Source of the DNA: Peptostreptococcaceae bacterium
GTDB taxonomy: Bacteria; Bacillota; Clostridia; Peptostreptococcales; Peptostreptococcaceae
Direction of reading: 5' to 3'
NCBI GenBank assembly: GCA_902363255.1
Contig: CABIZO010000003.1
Span: 186,001 to 250,000 of the forward strand
Length of the DNA stretch: 64,000 nt
The translations under genes were made by a program, and so were the position numbers. The first letter of the stretch is position 1. Every line of letters begins with the position of its first letter. This document shows positions 9,201 to 19,016 of this stretch, piece by piece. The notes below the pieces were generated by a model that made no database searches, was not told the origin of the DNA, and saw nothing but the letters and a program-made list of their open reading frames with translations.

Positions 9201-9575
9201 TTAAACCTCCTCATAAATACTTTTAATAATTTCTACAAACTCTTCTTCACTAATTCCCATCTTTTTTGCTCTTTGGATTATTTCCTCCAATTTACTTTCC
9301 ATTTCAAAAAGAGCTGCTTCCTTTAGCCTTTCTGTGCTTTGGCTACATACATAACTGCCTTTACCAGCAACAGTTATTATATAGCCTTCTTTTTCCAACT
9401 CTTCATAAGCCCTCTTTGTAGTTATTATACTTACCTTTAATTCTTTAGCTAGGGACCTTATTGACGGTAATAATTCTTCACTGATCAATTCCCCATTTAA
9501 AATCTGCGACTTTATTTGATTTTGAATTTGTTCATAAAGAGGTACTGCAGAAGAGTTACTTATAATTATATTCAA
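9201..9575 (-). CDS. GntR-family repressor, YtrA type
   Basis: A 124-residue regulator with an N-terminal winged helix-turn-helix (PLYEQIQNQIKSQIL, then LPSIRSLAKELKVSIITTKRAYEELEKEGYI) and only a short helical C-terminal tail, which is the YtrA architecture. It starts with TTG at 9575, 8 bases after GGAAGGAGAG. As first gene of the ABC operon it likely represses its own promoter: a palindrome sits at the transcription start. Confidence 0.9.
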   Translation of the reverse strand: MNIIISNSSAVPLYEQIQNQIKSQILNGELISEELLPSIRSLAKELKVSIITTKRAYEELEKEGYIITVAGKGSYVCSQSTERLKEAALFEMESKLEEIIQRAKKMGISEEEFVEIIKSIYEEV

Positions 9576-9626
9576 TTATATTTCTCTCCTTCCATATATC
9601 ATGTATGTATATAAGTGTTTATAGCT

Positions 9627-9676
9627 GTATATATTCTATATATACATATAGTAACTGTTTCATTACACCTTGTCAA
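9627..9676 (-). promoter_or_regulatory. Promoter and candidate operator of gntR-ABC operon
   Basis: Minus strand: -35 TTGACA (9676-9671), 17-bp spacer, -10 TACTAT (9653-9648). Directly downstream is a perfect palindrome GTATATAT-TCT-ATATATAC (9645-9627) covering the expected start site, the right place for a YtrA-type repressor to block initiation. Confidence 0.75.
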
Positions 9677-9682
9677 GCATAA

Positions 9683-9716
9683 AAAATCTCCTTTGAAATT
9701 AATCAAAGGAGATTTT
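9683..9716 (-). terminator. Intrinsic terminator of ArsC-like gene
   Basis: AATCTCCTTTGA/TCAAAGGAGATT stem, A/T loop, and T-rich tail on the minus strand (9681-9686). It abuts the -35 of the gntR promoter. Confidence 0.85.
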
Positions 9717-9718
9717 AA

Positions 9719-10069
9719 TTATAATAAATTTTCTTTATATTCATTTTCTTTAAATCCAATTAATACCTTTTTATTATCAACTAATAGAGGTCTTTTAATT
9801 AACTTTCCATCACTTGCTAATAAATCAAGCATTTCATCTTCACTTGCTGTTTTCAAAACTTCTTTAAGTCCTAACTCTCTGTATTTTACCCCACTTGTAT
9901 TGAAGAATTTTTTTAATTCATGTCCACTTTCTTCATAAATCTTTTTTATCTCTTCTTTCGTTGGTGGTGTATCTACTAAATCTATTTCTTCAAAATTTAT
10001 ATTATTTTCTTTAAGCCATTTTTTAGCTTTTTTTACTGTAGAGCATTTTTTGTATCCATAAAATTTCAT
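9719..10069 (-). CDS. ArsC/Spx-family thioredoxin-fold protein
   Basis: A 116-residue protein with the ArsC/Spx fold pattern: KFYGYKKCST at the N-terminus with a single redox cysteine (C9), TPPTKEEI, and KRPLLVDNKKVLIGF near residue 92 (the RPL/I motif). There is no CXXC pair as in Spx, so the YusI/YffB-like group of glutathione- or thiol-dependent reductases is most likely; true arsenate reduction is not implied. AAAGGGAC precedes the ATG. It lies 17 bases beyond the HEPN-like gene and is probably co-transcribed with it. Confidence 0.8.
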   Translation of the reverse strand: MKFYGYKKCSTVKKAKKWLKENNINFEEIDLVDTPPTKEEIKKIYEESGHELKKFFNTSGVKYRELGLKEVLKTASEDEMLDLLASDGKLIKRPLLVDNKKVLIGFKENEYKENLL

Positions 10070-10086
10070 ATTTTAGTCCCTTTCTA

Positions 10087-11400
10087 TCATTCCTTATAAA
10101 AATTCCACGGTACCAATTCCACTTCTCCATAAGATCTTTCTTTCAATCTATTGGAGTACTCACCTTTGTAATTTATTATATGTAATAAAACTAATTCTAC
10201 ATACCTAATCGCAATTTGAATTATATTCCACATATCTTCCACATGAAGAGTTGCTCTATTTTTTTTTCTACTTGGATGAACAATTTTATTTCTAAAGTAT
10301 GTAATTAAATCTACTCCATCTAAAAATTTATTTTGAATATATTCATCAAATAAATATAATTCTTCTTTTCCTATAGGAATTTTACAACTATTAAGTAACA
10401 TCCTAATATTTGTTGCTGATAAGTTTTCATCAAATTCCTCATCACTTAGAGTTTTTTGTTGCTCAACTAAAACTACATAAGATAAAGTTTCAAGTGCAAT
10501 TTGCATGGATATGATATTGTTTTCTATTGTAGTATTACCCAATGTTTCTATATACCAATCAATAACTTGTTTAATAGCCTGTCCATAATATAAATCATTT
10601 AGTTTTTTACACATTAAGGTCATATATTTTTCTATATTGTGGTTATTAGCTACTGTATCCTTCCAATTTGGTACAAATCTAAAGGGACTCACTATACACT
10701 CTCTACATAATCTAAATATATTGTTATTTACTTCGTAACCTTTGACTATACATATATCTACATATCTGCCGCACATAAAGCTAAGAGCCATAGATATATT
10801 ATCAAGCACATCATTTATATTATTTGTCTTAAATAAGCTACCATCTTTCTTTTTCATTCTACCGATATGAGTAATTATAGTACCAGATTTATCTTTTAAA
10901 TCATGATTTAATTCTTTTGTAAAATCATACCTTTTATCAATGGTTACTTCTAAATCTCCAATATTAAATTCCATTCTCCCAGCAAATAATTTATCTTCGT
11001 GCATTATAAGCTTACCTGAATATCTATCAAGATTTACTATGTAAAAATCAATACTATCTACAAAATAATTCTTCGACTTAATATATCCATCATTAATATA
11101 ACCTTCAAGTATTAAATCGCTGGATACTGTTACAGTTACATTTATAGGCTTATACCCATAAACCTCCAATATAGCGTTATCATAATCTAAGGTTATATCC
11201 ACATCATAATCTTTTCTCGATAAAACTTTTCCTTTAAAATTTATAGACATGGGAGTGGTCATTTTATAAAATACTTTTCCGTAGCATTTATATTTTTTGT
11301 TATATAAGTAAACACAAAATCTTCCTTCATGGATACTAATATCTTCATTTATATCATAATCCAAATAATCTAAAGATATAGCATCTTTAAGTGATTTCAT
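10087..11400 (-). CDS. Large protein with C-terminal HEPN-like RX4H motif
   Basis: A 437-residue protein with no signal peptide or membrane segment. About residues 1-180 look beta-rich (alternating hydrophobics, many Tyr/Asp). About residues 250-430 look all-helical and contain YFRNKIVHPSRKK, with Arg370-Asn-x3-His375, the R[N]X4H catalytic motif of HEPN ribonucleases, followed by a long amphipathic helix (IAIRYVELVLLHIINY). The architecture of N-terminal beta domain plus C-terminal HEPN resembles the ApeA group, some of which act in phage defence, but I cannot show homology from sequence alone. GGTGGAG precedes the ATG. The only close neighbour is the ArsC-like gene; no antitoxin or modification genes accompany it. 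Confidence 0.55.
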   Translation of the reverse strand: MKSLKDAISLDYLDYDINEDISIHEGRFCVYLYNKKYKCYGKVFYKMTTPMSINFKGKVLSRKDYDVDITLDYDNAILEVYGYKPINVTVTVSSDLILEGYINDGYIKSKNYFVDSIDFYIVNLDRYSGKLIMHEDKLFAGRMEFNIGDLEVTIDKRYDFTKELNHDLKDKSGTIITHIGRMKKKDGSLFKTNNINDVLDNISMALSFMCGRYVDICIVKGYEVNNNIFRLCRECIVSPFRFVPNWKDTVANNHNIEKYMTLMCKKLNDLYYGQAIKQVIDWYIETLGNTTIENNIISMQIALETLSYVVLVEQQKTLSDEEFDENLSATNIRMLLNSCKIPIGKEELYLFDEYIQNKFLDGVDLITYFRNKIVHPSRKKNRATLHVEDMWNIIQIAIRYVELVLLHIINYKGEYSNRLKERSYGEVELVPWNFYKE

Positions 11401-11490
11401 AACTACTCCACCTTTTCTAATATTCTAATATATTGAATTTTATTATATCATAATAAATATATTCATTGTTGATAAAATTCTATTTTATAT

Positions 11491-11524
11491 AGGAACAGAT
11501 TAGAAATGACTCTAATCTGTTCTT
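11491..11524 (-). terminator. Probable terminator of activase gene
   Basis: AGGAACAGATTAGA/TCTAATCTGTTCTT stem with AATGAC loop. The T tract on the minus strand is weak, so confidence is moderate. Confidence 0.6.
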
Positions 11525-11529
11525 AACAC

Positions 11530-14500
11530 TTAGCATTTAGCTAAACATTCTTCTTTATTTTCCTCTGTTTTTTTAGATTTATAATCATTTAAATCTATAT
11601 AAGTTATTTCTTTATTATTCATTGTTTTAAATGCTTTTGATAGCATCAATTTTATTCTATTAATTTGATTCACTTCACTAGCTGACGGATCATAATCTAT
11701 AGGAATTATATTCGCATCTTTATATCTTCTTTTTAATTCCTTAATAGAGCCTTTACCAATTATATGATTTGGTAAACATCCAAAAGGTTGCATACAAATT
11801 ACATTCTTTACATCATCCTCAATAAGCTCTATCATTTCACCAGTCAATAACCAACCTTCTCCTGTTTGATTTCCTATAGATACTACCTCAGAAGCTTTTT
11901 TAGCTAAATCTCTAATATCCTTTGGCGGAGAAAATCTTTTACTTTTTTTTAATGCTTTTACATAAGTTTTTTGATATAAATTTGCAATTCTTATAAATAA
12001 TTTTGCACCTATAGATGATTTTTTACTTCCTTCTAGATATTCACTCTTATAAAGTGTATTTATAGACCAGGCTGTAAAGAAGTTAATAAGTTCCGGCATT
12101 ACCGCTTCTGCTCCTTCTTTTTCCAATACATCTACCACATTATTATTTGCTGTTGGATGGAATTTTACTAAAATTTCTCCAACTAAACCTACTCGCGGCT
12201 TTGTAATATCTAGTACTTCTAAATTATCAAAATCATTAACTATATTTTTTATATTATTTCTAAACTCTGATATTTTTCCATTTTTCACAGATTCCTTACA
12301 TTTAACTACCCATTTATCATAAAGTTTGTTAGTACTTCCTTTTACTGCTTCATAAGGTCTTACTCTATACACAACCTTCATTAATAAATCTCCATAAATC
12401 ACACTCATAATAGATTTATGAATTAATTTTAGAGATATATTATCCATTACTCCATTGTCTTCTATGCCATTTACACTTAATGATATAACTGGAATATCCT
12501 TAAATCCTGCTTCATATAACCCTTTTCTTAAAAAACCAATGTAGTTTGTTGCTCTACATCCACCACCTGTTTGCGTAATTACTACAGATGTATTATTTAA
12601 ATCATATTCCTCTGATTTTAAAGCTTTTATTAGCTGACCTATTACTATTATTGCTGGATAACATGCATCATTATGAACATATTTTAATCCTTCCTCGATC
12701 ACTTCTCTATTAGTATCTTGAAGTATTACTACATTCCAGCCTGAAGAGTTAAAAGCTTCTTGTATAAATTGAAAATGTACTGGAGACATTTGTGGTGCAA
12801 GTACAGTATGCTTTATATTAAGTTTAGTATTTTTAACATAAGGTATTTTATTAATTTCTATGTTTTCTGCCTTTATATTATTTTCTTCTCTTTCTTTCAT
12901 AGCTGCTTTTAAAGATCTTAGCCTTATCTTCGCTGCTCCCAAGTTATTGCCTTCATCTATTTTAATTACAGTATAAATTTTAGATTTCTCACTTAAAATT
13001 TCTTCAACTTGTTCTGTAGTTACTGCATCTATACCACATCCAAAAGAGTTAAGCTGAACTAATTCTAAATTATCAAAATTTCTTACAAAAGATGCTGCTT
13101 TATATAATCTTGAATGATATACCCACTGGTCAACAACACGAAGAGGTCTATCTAAATTCGCAAGATGACAAATACTATCCTCTGTAAGTACTGCCATATC
13201 CAAAGAATTTATTAGCTCTGGTATTCCATGATTTATTTCTGGGTCTAAATGATAAGGTCTACCAGCTAACACAATTCCTTTTAAATTATTTTTATTTATT
13301 TCCTCTAGTGCATCTTCTCCCGCTTTTCTTACTTCATTCTTAAAATTATTTTCTTCTTTTGACGCTTTTTCTACTGCATCAAACACTTCTGACTTTGTAA
13401 TATCCTTAAAATTTACTTTAAGTACATCATACAGTCTATGTTTTAATCTATCTTTATTATTTAAACTTAAAAAAGGATTAATATAGTTAATATTCTTTCT
13501 TCTTAAGTCCTCTAAGTTGTTTTTTATAACTTCTGAATAAGAAATTACAACTGGACAATTATAATTATTGTCCGCCGTTGGATCTTCTTTCTGTTCATGA
13601 GTAACTGATGGATAGAATATAGTTTTTATGCCTCTATCAATTAAACTTTGAATATGACCGTGAACCATTTTCCCTGGATAGCATGCTGTTTCAGAGGCAA
13701 TAGAGTCTATTCCTTTTTCGTATAATTTCTTAGATGATCTTTCTGACAAGACTACTCTAAAACCTAAGGTCGTAAAGAATGTATGCCAAAAAGGATAATC
13801 TTCATACATATTTAAAACCCTTGGGATACCAATTTCCCCTCTTTTGGCCTCTTCTTCGTTTAATGATTTATAGTATTTAAATAATCTATCATACTTAAAT
13901 TTAAATAAATTTATTGGATTTTCTTTATGTTTTCTTATACTTTTATCTCCATTTAAAAAAGCTCCATTTTCACATCTATTCCCAGATATAAAAAACTCAT
14001 TTTCTGAGAATTTATTTATAGTTAGTAAACATTTATTTGAACAACCCTTACATCTTTTTACTGTAGTTTCTAGTTTAATATTATTAAGTCCATCTAAATC
14101 TAGTAATTGGCTTTTATATCCATATTTATACTGAGATTTTGCAATTAAGGCACAGCCAAAAGCTCCCATTAATCCAGAAATATTAGGTCTAACAACTTCT
14201 CTTCCAGTTAACTTTTCAAAAGCTCGAAGTACTAAATCATTATAAAAAGTTCCACCTTGAACAACTATATTATTACCAAGTCTACTAAAATCTCTTATTT
14301 TAATAACTTTAAATAATGCATTTTTTATTACCGAATAAGAAAGTCCGGCAGAAATATCTGCTACTGTAGCCCCCTCTTTTTGAGCCTGTTTAACTTTAGA
14401 ATTCATAAATACTGTACATCTAGAACCTAAATCCACTGGGTTCTTAGAAGTTATACCTACCTTTGCAAAGTCTTCTATTGTCATAGACAAAGATTTTGCG

Positions 14501-15864
14501 AAAGTTTCTAAAAATGAGCCACATCCTGAAGAACATGCTTCATTTAATATTATGCTATCTATTACTCCATTTTTTATTTCTAGACATTTCATATCCTGTC
14601 CTCCAATGTCTAAAATAAAATCCACATCTTTATTAAAGTATTTTGCAGCTTTATAGTGTGCTATAGTTTCTATTTCACCAAAATCAACTTTTAATGCTTT
14701 TTTAAGAAGTGCCTCACCATAACCAGTTACACATGAAGATAAAATTTTCATTCCTTCAGGTAAAACTTTGTATATATCTTTTATAACTCTTATTGATGTT
14801 TCCAAAGGGCTCCCTTCATTACTACTATAGTAAGAATATACTAAATTTCCATCCTCATCAATTAATGCAGCCTTTGTAGTCGTGGAACCTGCATCTATAC
14901 CTAAATATACATTCCCCTTTACATTATTTATATCAAGTTTTTCCACTGAGTTTTTATCATGTTTATATGTAAACTCTTCATATTCAGCATAATCTTTAAA
15001 TAAAGGTTCTAAGCCTTTATTTCCACTAATATCAATATTCTCTATCTCTTCTAATCTATCTATTAAATCATGTAATATTAAAAACTCTTCATTTTTTGAT
15101 AATATACTAGCACCCATAGCTATATATAGTTGTGCATCTTCAGGAAAAATTATGTCTTCCTCTTTTAGATTTAAAACATTTTGAAATGCCTTTCTTAATT
15201 GAGATAAAAAGTATAAAGGACCTCCTAAAAAAGCAACTTTTCCTTCTATTTTCCTTCCACACGATAATACACTAACTGTTTGAACTACAACTGCATTAAA
15301 AATACTCATGGCTATATCCGATTTTTTCGCACCATCATTAATTAATGGTTGAATATCGGTTTTTGCAAATACTCCACATCTTGAGGCAATAGGATAAATA
15401 ACATCATAATCCTTTGCCATTTCATTTAAACCTTTTGCATCTGTTTTTAAAAGAGTTGCCATTTGATCTATAAAAGCACCAGTTCCACCTGCGCATATTC
15501 CATTCATTCTTTGATCAATTCCACCACTTAAATAAGTTATTTTTGCATCTTCTCCACCTAGCTCTATTACAACATCTGTTTCTGGATGAAATGTTTCTAT
15601 TGCCTTTGTCGATGAAATAACTTCTTGAACAAATTTTAAATTTAAATAATTTGATATATCTATTCCTCCAGAACCTGTCACTACTACTGATACGCAAATA
15701 TCACCTAATTTATCATAAACATTCTGTAATATTTCTTTAACAGCTTTTTTAACATCTGAAAAATGTCTTCTATATTCTTTATAAATAAGTATGTCATCAT
15801 ATAAAATCACAGTTTTTACTGTTGTTGATCCTACATCTATTCCCATATTGTATGTCTTTTTCAT
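11530..15864 (-). CDS. Large acyl-CoA dehydratase activase-type ATPase (BcrA/BadF + DUF2229)
   Basis: A 1444-residue protein with two consecutive ASKHA ATPase domains, each opening with a phosphate-binding loop (GIDVGSTTVKT at about residue 7; GIDAGSTTTKA at about 322) and each containing the activase hallmark around a conserved cysteine (GICAGGTGAFID; EACSSGCGSF) that in 2-hydroxyglutaryl-CoA dehydratase activators binds the 4Fe-4S cluster. A CKGCSNKC cluster follows at about 605, then the DUF2229 region and a 2-hydroxyacyl-CoA dehydratase-D-like region. The length fits this widespread clostridial family, whose substrate is unknown. No separate dehydratase genes lie nearby. GGGGGGA precedes the ATG. 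Confidence 0.8.
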   Translation of the reverse strand: MKKTYNMGIDVGSTTVKTVILYDDILIYKEYRRHFSDVKKAVKEILQNVYDKLGDICVSVVVTGSGGIDISNYLNLKFVQEVISSTKAIETFHPETDVVIELGGEDAKITYLSGGIDQRMNGICAGGTGAFIDQMATLLKTDAKGLNEMAKDYDVIYPIASRCGVFAKTDIQPLINDGAKKSDIAMSIFNAVVVQTVSVLSCGRKIEGKVAFLGGPLYFLSQLRKAFQNVLNLKEEDIIFPEDAQLYIAMGASILSKNEEFLILHDLIDRLEEIENIDISGNKGLEPLFKDYAEYEEFTYKHDKNSVEKLDINNVKGNVYLGIDAGSTTTKAALIDEDGNLVYSYYSSNEGSPLETSIRVIKDIYKVLPEGMKILSSCVTGYGEALLKKALKVDFGEIETIAHYKAAKYFNKDVDFILDIGGQDMKCLEIKNGVIDSIILNEACSSGCGSFLETFAKSLSMTIEDFAKVGITSKNPVDLGSRCTVFMNSKVKQAQKEGATVADISAGLSYSVIKNALFKVIKIRDFSRLGNNIVVQGGTFYNDLVLRAFEKLTGREVVRPNISGLMGAFGCALIAKSQYKYGYKSQLLDLDGLNNIKLETTVKRCKGCSNKCLLTINKFSENEFFISGNRCENGAFLNGDKSIRKHKENPINLFKFKYDRLFKYYKSLNEEEAKRGEIGIPRVLNMYEDYPFWHTFFTTLGFRVVLSERSSKKLYEKGIDSIASETACYPGKMVHGHIQSLIDRGIKTIFYPSVTHEQKEDPTADNNYNCPVVISYSEVIKNNLEDLRRKNINYINPFLSLNNKDRLKHRLYDVLKVNFKDITKSEVFDAVEKASKEENNFKNEVRKAGEDALEEINKNNLKGIVLAGRPYHLDPEINHGIPELINSLDMAVLTEDSICHLANLDRPLRVVDQWVYHSRLYKAASFVRNFDNLELVQLNSFGCGIDAVTTEQVEEILSEKSKIYTVIKIDEGNNLGAAKIRLRSLKAAMKEREENNIKAENIEINKIPYVKNTKLNIKHTVLAPQMSPVHFQFIQEAFNSSGWNVVILQDTNREVIEEGLKYVHNDACYPAIIVIGQLIKALKSEEYDLNNTSVVITQTGGGCRATNYIGFLRKGLYEAGFKDIPVISLSVNGIEDNGVMDNISLKLIHKSIMSVIYGDLLMKVVYRVRPYEAVKGSTNKLYDKWVVKCKESVKNGKISEFRNNIKNIVNDFDNLEVLDITKPRVGLVGEILVKFHPTANNNVVDVLEKEGAEAVMPELINFFTAWSINTLYKSEYLEGSKKSSIGAKLFIRIANLYQKTYVKALKKSKRFSPPKDIRDLAKKASEVVSIGNQTGEGWLLTGEMIELIEDDVKNVICMQPFGCLPNHIIGKGSIKELKRRYKDANIIPIDYDPSASEVNQINRIKLMLSKAFKTMNNKEITYIDLNDYKSKKTEENKEECLAKC

Positions 15865-16220
15865 AACTATCCCCCCATGACATATAAATCCTGCTAATAT
15901 TTCATGTATACTAAAATTTTTATTACGATTTTATAGTATAAATTGTAATTTAAAACTGTACATATTTAATAATTTTAGTTAAATTTTAATATAATATCAA
16001 CATAATATCTAGAATTCATATTATAAAATTATAAATATTTAATTTTAAACTAGCATATATGTTCTAACCCTTATGTACTTTATTTATAATATATATATTT
16101 GAAATTCTACTTTAAAATACTTTCACCTTTATTTATTGTATTTTTAGGACTTTTAAATTTATTTAATATCTCTACTACTAATTAATTATGATACATATGT
16201 ATATAAATATGAAAATAATA
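15865..16220. other. A/T-rich intergenic stretch, nothing clear
   Basis: About 355 bases between the activase and the MATE terminator. One possible minus-strand promoter (TTGATA, 17 bp, TAAAAT) lies near 16000 upstream of the activase gene. I see no gene or stable hairpin. Confidence 0.4.
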
Positions 16221-16261
16221 AAAAAGAACAAGGATAAAACTAGTTATCATTGTTCTTTTTT
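16221..16261 (-). terminator. Intrinsic terminator of MATE gene
   Basis: AAAAAGAACAA/TTGTTCTTTTT arms with an imperfect inner stem; T-rich on the minus strand. Confidence 0.75.
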
Positions 16262-16263
16262 GA

Positions 16264-17649
16264 TTATATATTATTGATTGCTTCATTATATTTTTCTTGC
16301 TTATTATTAAAAGTTTTTGTATAAAATCTTACAAATATAATTACAGTACTTATTATAGCTATAATATCTGCTACTGGTTCTGCTAATAAAACAGCTGTTA
16401 AGCCATCTTTCATAAACATCGGTAAAATAAATATTAATGGAACTAGTAGTACTATTTTTCTAAGCATTGCAATAATTAATGATATTTTTGCTTGCCCTAA
16501 AGCTAAAAATGTTTGTTGACAAGCTATTTGAGCTCCAAATAAACTCATTCCTACAAAATAAATTCTCATTGACCATGATGTTATTTCTACAAGTTCTGGT
16601 TTATTATTAAATACACTTACAAAAAACTCTGGCAATGTCATTATTGATACTACTACTACAAATGAATATGATAAGCATGCAGCAAATAGTAGTTTAAAAG
16701 TACTTTTTACTCTATCTATTTGTTTAGCTCCAAAATTATAACTCATTATAGGCTGAGCACCTTGAGTAAGCCCCATAAGTGGCATTGTAATTAATTGCAT
16801 TATACTACTCATTATAGTCATAGCTCCAATAGCTAAATCTCCACCATATCTTGCTAATTGATTATTTAAACTTACTAGTACTAATGATTCTGTGGATTGC
16901 ATTATAAAAGGTGCTATACCTAATGCCAACATGGATAATGCTAATTTTTTATTAATTTTCAAGTATTTCTTTCTAATTTTAAGAATACTTTTTTTACTAA
17001 ATAAAAACTTCAATATGAAGATCGCAGATATACCTTGAGATATTATAGTTGCTAAGGCCGCTCCTTTAACTCCCATATTAAGACTAAATATTAATATTGG
17101 ATCTAAAACGATATTTATTACTGCACCTAGCATTACTGTTATCATTCCAATTTTAGTAAACCCTTGGGTATTTATATATAGATTCATACCTAAAGCAATT
17201 TGTACAAAAACTGTTCCTATTAAATATATTGATAAATAATCTAAACCATATCCTATTGTAACTTCACTAGCTCCAAAAGCCCAAAGTATCGATTCTTTAA
17301 ATATTAAAAATACTATTGTTAAAATAAGTCCTACACCTATAAGCATAACTAAAGAATTCCCCATTATTTCCTCAGCCTTATCATTATCTTGTTTCCCCAT
17401 TTCTATGGCTGTTAATGGAGCTCCTCCCGCAGCAAATAGCATAGCAAATGCTGCTACTAATAGTATTATCGGCATGGCAACACCAACACCTGCCATTGCT
17501 AAATCTCCATTGGGCATTTTACCTATAAATATTCTATCAATAATGTTATACAATAGGTTAACTACTTGACCTATTATGGTAGGTATAGCTAAGGTAAAAA
17601 GTAATTTGCCTATTTTCCCAGTTCCCAAATCAATACTTTTATTGCTCAT
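16264..17649 (-). CDS. MATE-family multidrug/cation efflux pump
   Basis: A 461-residue membrane protein with about 12 hydrophobic segments in two six-helix halves. The family's opening is clear (IPTIIGQVVNLLYNIIDRIFIGK), and the linker and second-half motif (PLMGLTQGAQPIMSYNFGAK) match MATE/DinF-MepA-type exporters that use Na+ or H+ gradients. AAGGAGC precedes the ATG. It is a single-gene unit with a promoter at 17696-17724; the exported compound cannot be predicted. Confidence 0.9.
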   Translation of the reverse strand: MSNKSIDLGTGKIGKLLFTLAIPTIIGQVVNLLYNIIDRIFIGKMPNGDLAMAGVGVAMPIILLVAAFAMLFAAGGAPLTAIEMGKQDNDKAEEIMGNSLVMLIGVGLILTIVFLIFKESILWAFGASEVTIGYGLDYLSIYLIGTVFVQIALGMNLYINTQGFTKIGMITVMLGAVINIVLDPILIFSLNMGVKGAALATIISQGISAIFILKFLFSKKSILKIRKKYLKINKKLALSMLALGIAPFIMQSTESLVLVSLNNQLARYGGDLAIGAMTIMSSIMQLITMPLMGLTQGAQPIMSYNFGAKQIDRVKSTFKLLFAACLSYSFVVVVSIMTLPEFFVSVFNNKPELVEITSWSMRIYFVGMSLFGAQIACQQTFLALGQAKISLIIAMLRKIVLLVPLIFILPMFMKDGLTAVLLAEPVADIIAIISTVIIFVRFYTKTFNNKQEKYNEAINNI

Positions 17650-17695
17650 ATTATTGCTCCTTATAATTTTTATATATTATTCACTCTATTGGTAT

Positions 17696-17724
17696 AATAT
17701 AGTATAGTGTAACCCAACAGTCAA
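17696..17724 (-). promoter_or_regulatory. Predicted promoter of MATE gene
   Basis: Minus strand: -35 TTGACT (17724-17719), 17-bp spacer, -10 TATATT (17701-17696). The rest of the gap up to 17905 shows no gene. Confidence 0.65.
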
Positions 17725-17905
17725 TAAGAGATTATAAAAATGAAATCATATAAATTCAAATAATTTAAAAATTGGTAAATACTCTTATATAAAAAATCTT
17801 TTAGATGCGTTGACTACACCTAGTAAAGACCTGCACTTATTAAAGATATCAATAGAGATATATAATTAAAATTCACATTATTACATTTATAATAGCCACT
17901 CAATA

Positions 17906-17943
17906 AAAGTAGCCTTAGATTTTTAATATTCTAAGACTACTTT
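17906..17943 (-). terminator. Intrinsic terminator of pentapeptide gene
   Basis: AAAGTAGCCTTAGA pairs with TCTAAGACTACTTT (one mismatch) across an A/T loop. Confidence 0.7.
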
Positions 17944-17957
17944 ATATTTTGACAACT

Positions 17958-18614
17958 TTATAAAATCCCTTGATCCTTATAACTTTGTAAACTTTTTATT
18001 ATATAACTTAAAGTACAGAAATCTTGATCAACTTTTTCACTTAAAATTCCTAATCCCTCTATAAGTCTCTCTTCTCTGAATTTTTCTAGAAGTATCATTA
18101 CACTTACAGCATTAATGCCTCCATCTTTTGTGTCTAGAGTTCTTGATTTCTTTACATAATTATTTTCCATAGCTTTTTCTATGGCATTTTTTAGATTATC
18201 ATTTATTTCTATTTCTGGCATCTTATCATATATTCTTACTTCATCTTCTTTATAATTGAGATTTACAGTTTTACTTAAGTCAGTATTTACAAATATAACA
18301 TTTTTAAAAGTTGCTCCAGAAAAGTCCACACTTTCTAATTTGGCCCCCTCAAAGATAGTGTCTTCAAATTTAGCTTTTGTAAATCTACTACCTTTTAAGT
18401 TACTTCCTACAAACTCAGAAGACTTAAATGTACACCCATAAAAGTTACAAGATTTAAAATGTGCCCCTCTTAAACTTGTAAAGTTGAAGTTTGATTTTGA
18501 AAAGTCACAATTGTAGCAGTTACTTCTTTTTAAATCTTGATACATAAAATTTTTATTCATTTTCGATGTTTTATTATACCTAAGAGCAGTATCTATTTTT
18601 TTATTATTACTCAT
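17958..18614 (-). CDS. Pentapeptide-repeat protein
   Basis: A 218-residue protein. About residues 30-120 are pentapeptide repeats with the A(D/N)LXX-like periodicity (CDFSKSNFNFTSLRGAHF, CNFYGCTFKSSEF, VGSNLKGSRF, AKFEDTIF, ANGAKL-like turns), predicting a right-handed quadrilateral beta helix of four to five coils. The last about 70 residues are helical and contain no known domain. Pentapeptide proteins can mimic DNA (gyrase protection) or act as scaffolds; which applies here is unknown. TATGGAG lies before the ATG. The initiator tRNA gene is 65 bases upstream. Confidence 0.85.
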   Translation of the reverse strand: MSNNKKIDTALRYNKTSKMNKNFMYQDLKRSNCYNCDFSKSNFNFTSLRGAHFKSCNFYGCTFKSSEFVGSNLKGSRFTKAKFEDTIFEGAKLESVDFSGATFKNVIFVNTDLSKTVNLNYKEDEVRIYDKMPEIEINDNLKNAIEKAMENNYVKKSRTLDTKDGGINAVSVMILLEKFREERLIEGLGILSEKVDQDFCTLSYIIKSLQSYKDQGIL

Positions 18615-18678
18615 TGTTTTACTCCATAAAAAAAACCTTATACCAAAAGATATAAGAGTTTTATATTTATATATTTAT

Positions 18679-18754
<76 letters not shown>

Positions 18755-18778
18755 TCATCATTTCCTTCTCTAATATTA

Positions 18779-18807
18779 AGGATAGCATAATAAGTACAAT
18801 ATAACAA
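18779..18807 (-). promoter_or_regulatory. Predicted promoter of tRNA-fMet
   Basis: Minus strand: -35 TTGTTA (18807-18802), 17-bp spacer, -10 TATCCT (18784-18779). Confidence 0.55.
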
Positions 18808-18981
18808 CTCTATTTATTATATATAAACTTTTTATTTATTCACAATTAATATCTAATATATAATTATTGCATATATTAAATATTTTATAATTTTTTATTA
18901 ATAATAATTCAATATGAAATATAGTAAAAATCCATAAAGTTCATTTAAATAATATTTTTTTAAATAAATTTCTAAAAACAC

Positions 18982-19010
18982 TTGCACATTTTGTCGAATT
19001 TTGTTATTAT
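18982..19010 (+). promoter_or_regulatory. Promoter of candidate small RNA
   Basis: Plus strand: -35 TTGCAC (18982-18987), 17-bp spacer, -10 TATTAT (19005-19010), pointing away from the tRNA and into a non-coding stretch that ends in a strong terminator. Confidence 0.65.
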
Positions 19011-19016
19011 AAATAC

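Noticed and set aside
15515..15697. Second frame inside the activase gene
   Set aside because: A shadow of strongly coding sequence on the same strand without its own start signals.
17790..17850. Possible integrase or att-like remnant (TTGACTACACC segment)
   Set aside because: No repeat copy, no integrase gene and no coding frame are visible.
16264..18614. Drug-resistance cassette made of MATE pump plus pentapeptide (Qnr-like) protein
   Set aside because: Each gene has its own terminator, the pentapeptide domain is too short for Qnr, and no mobile element flanks them.
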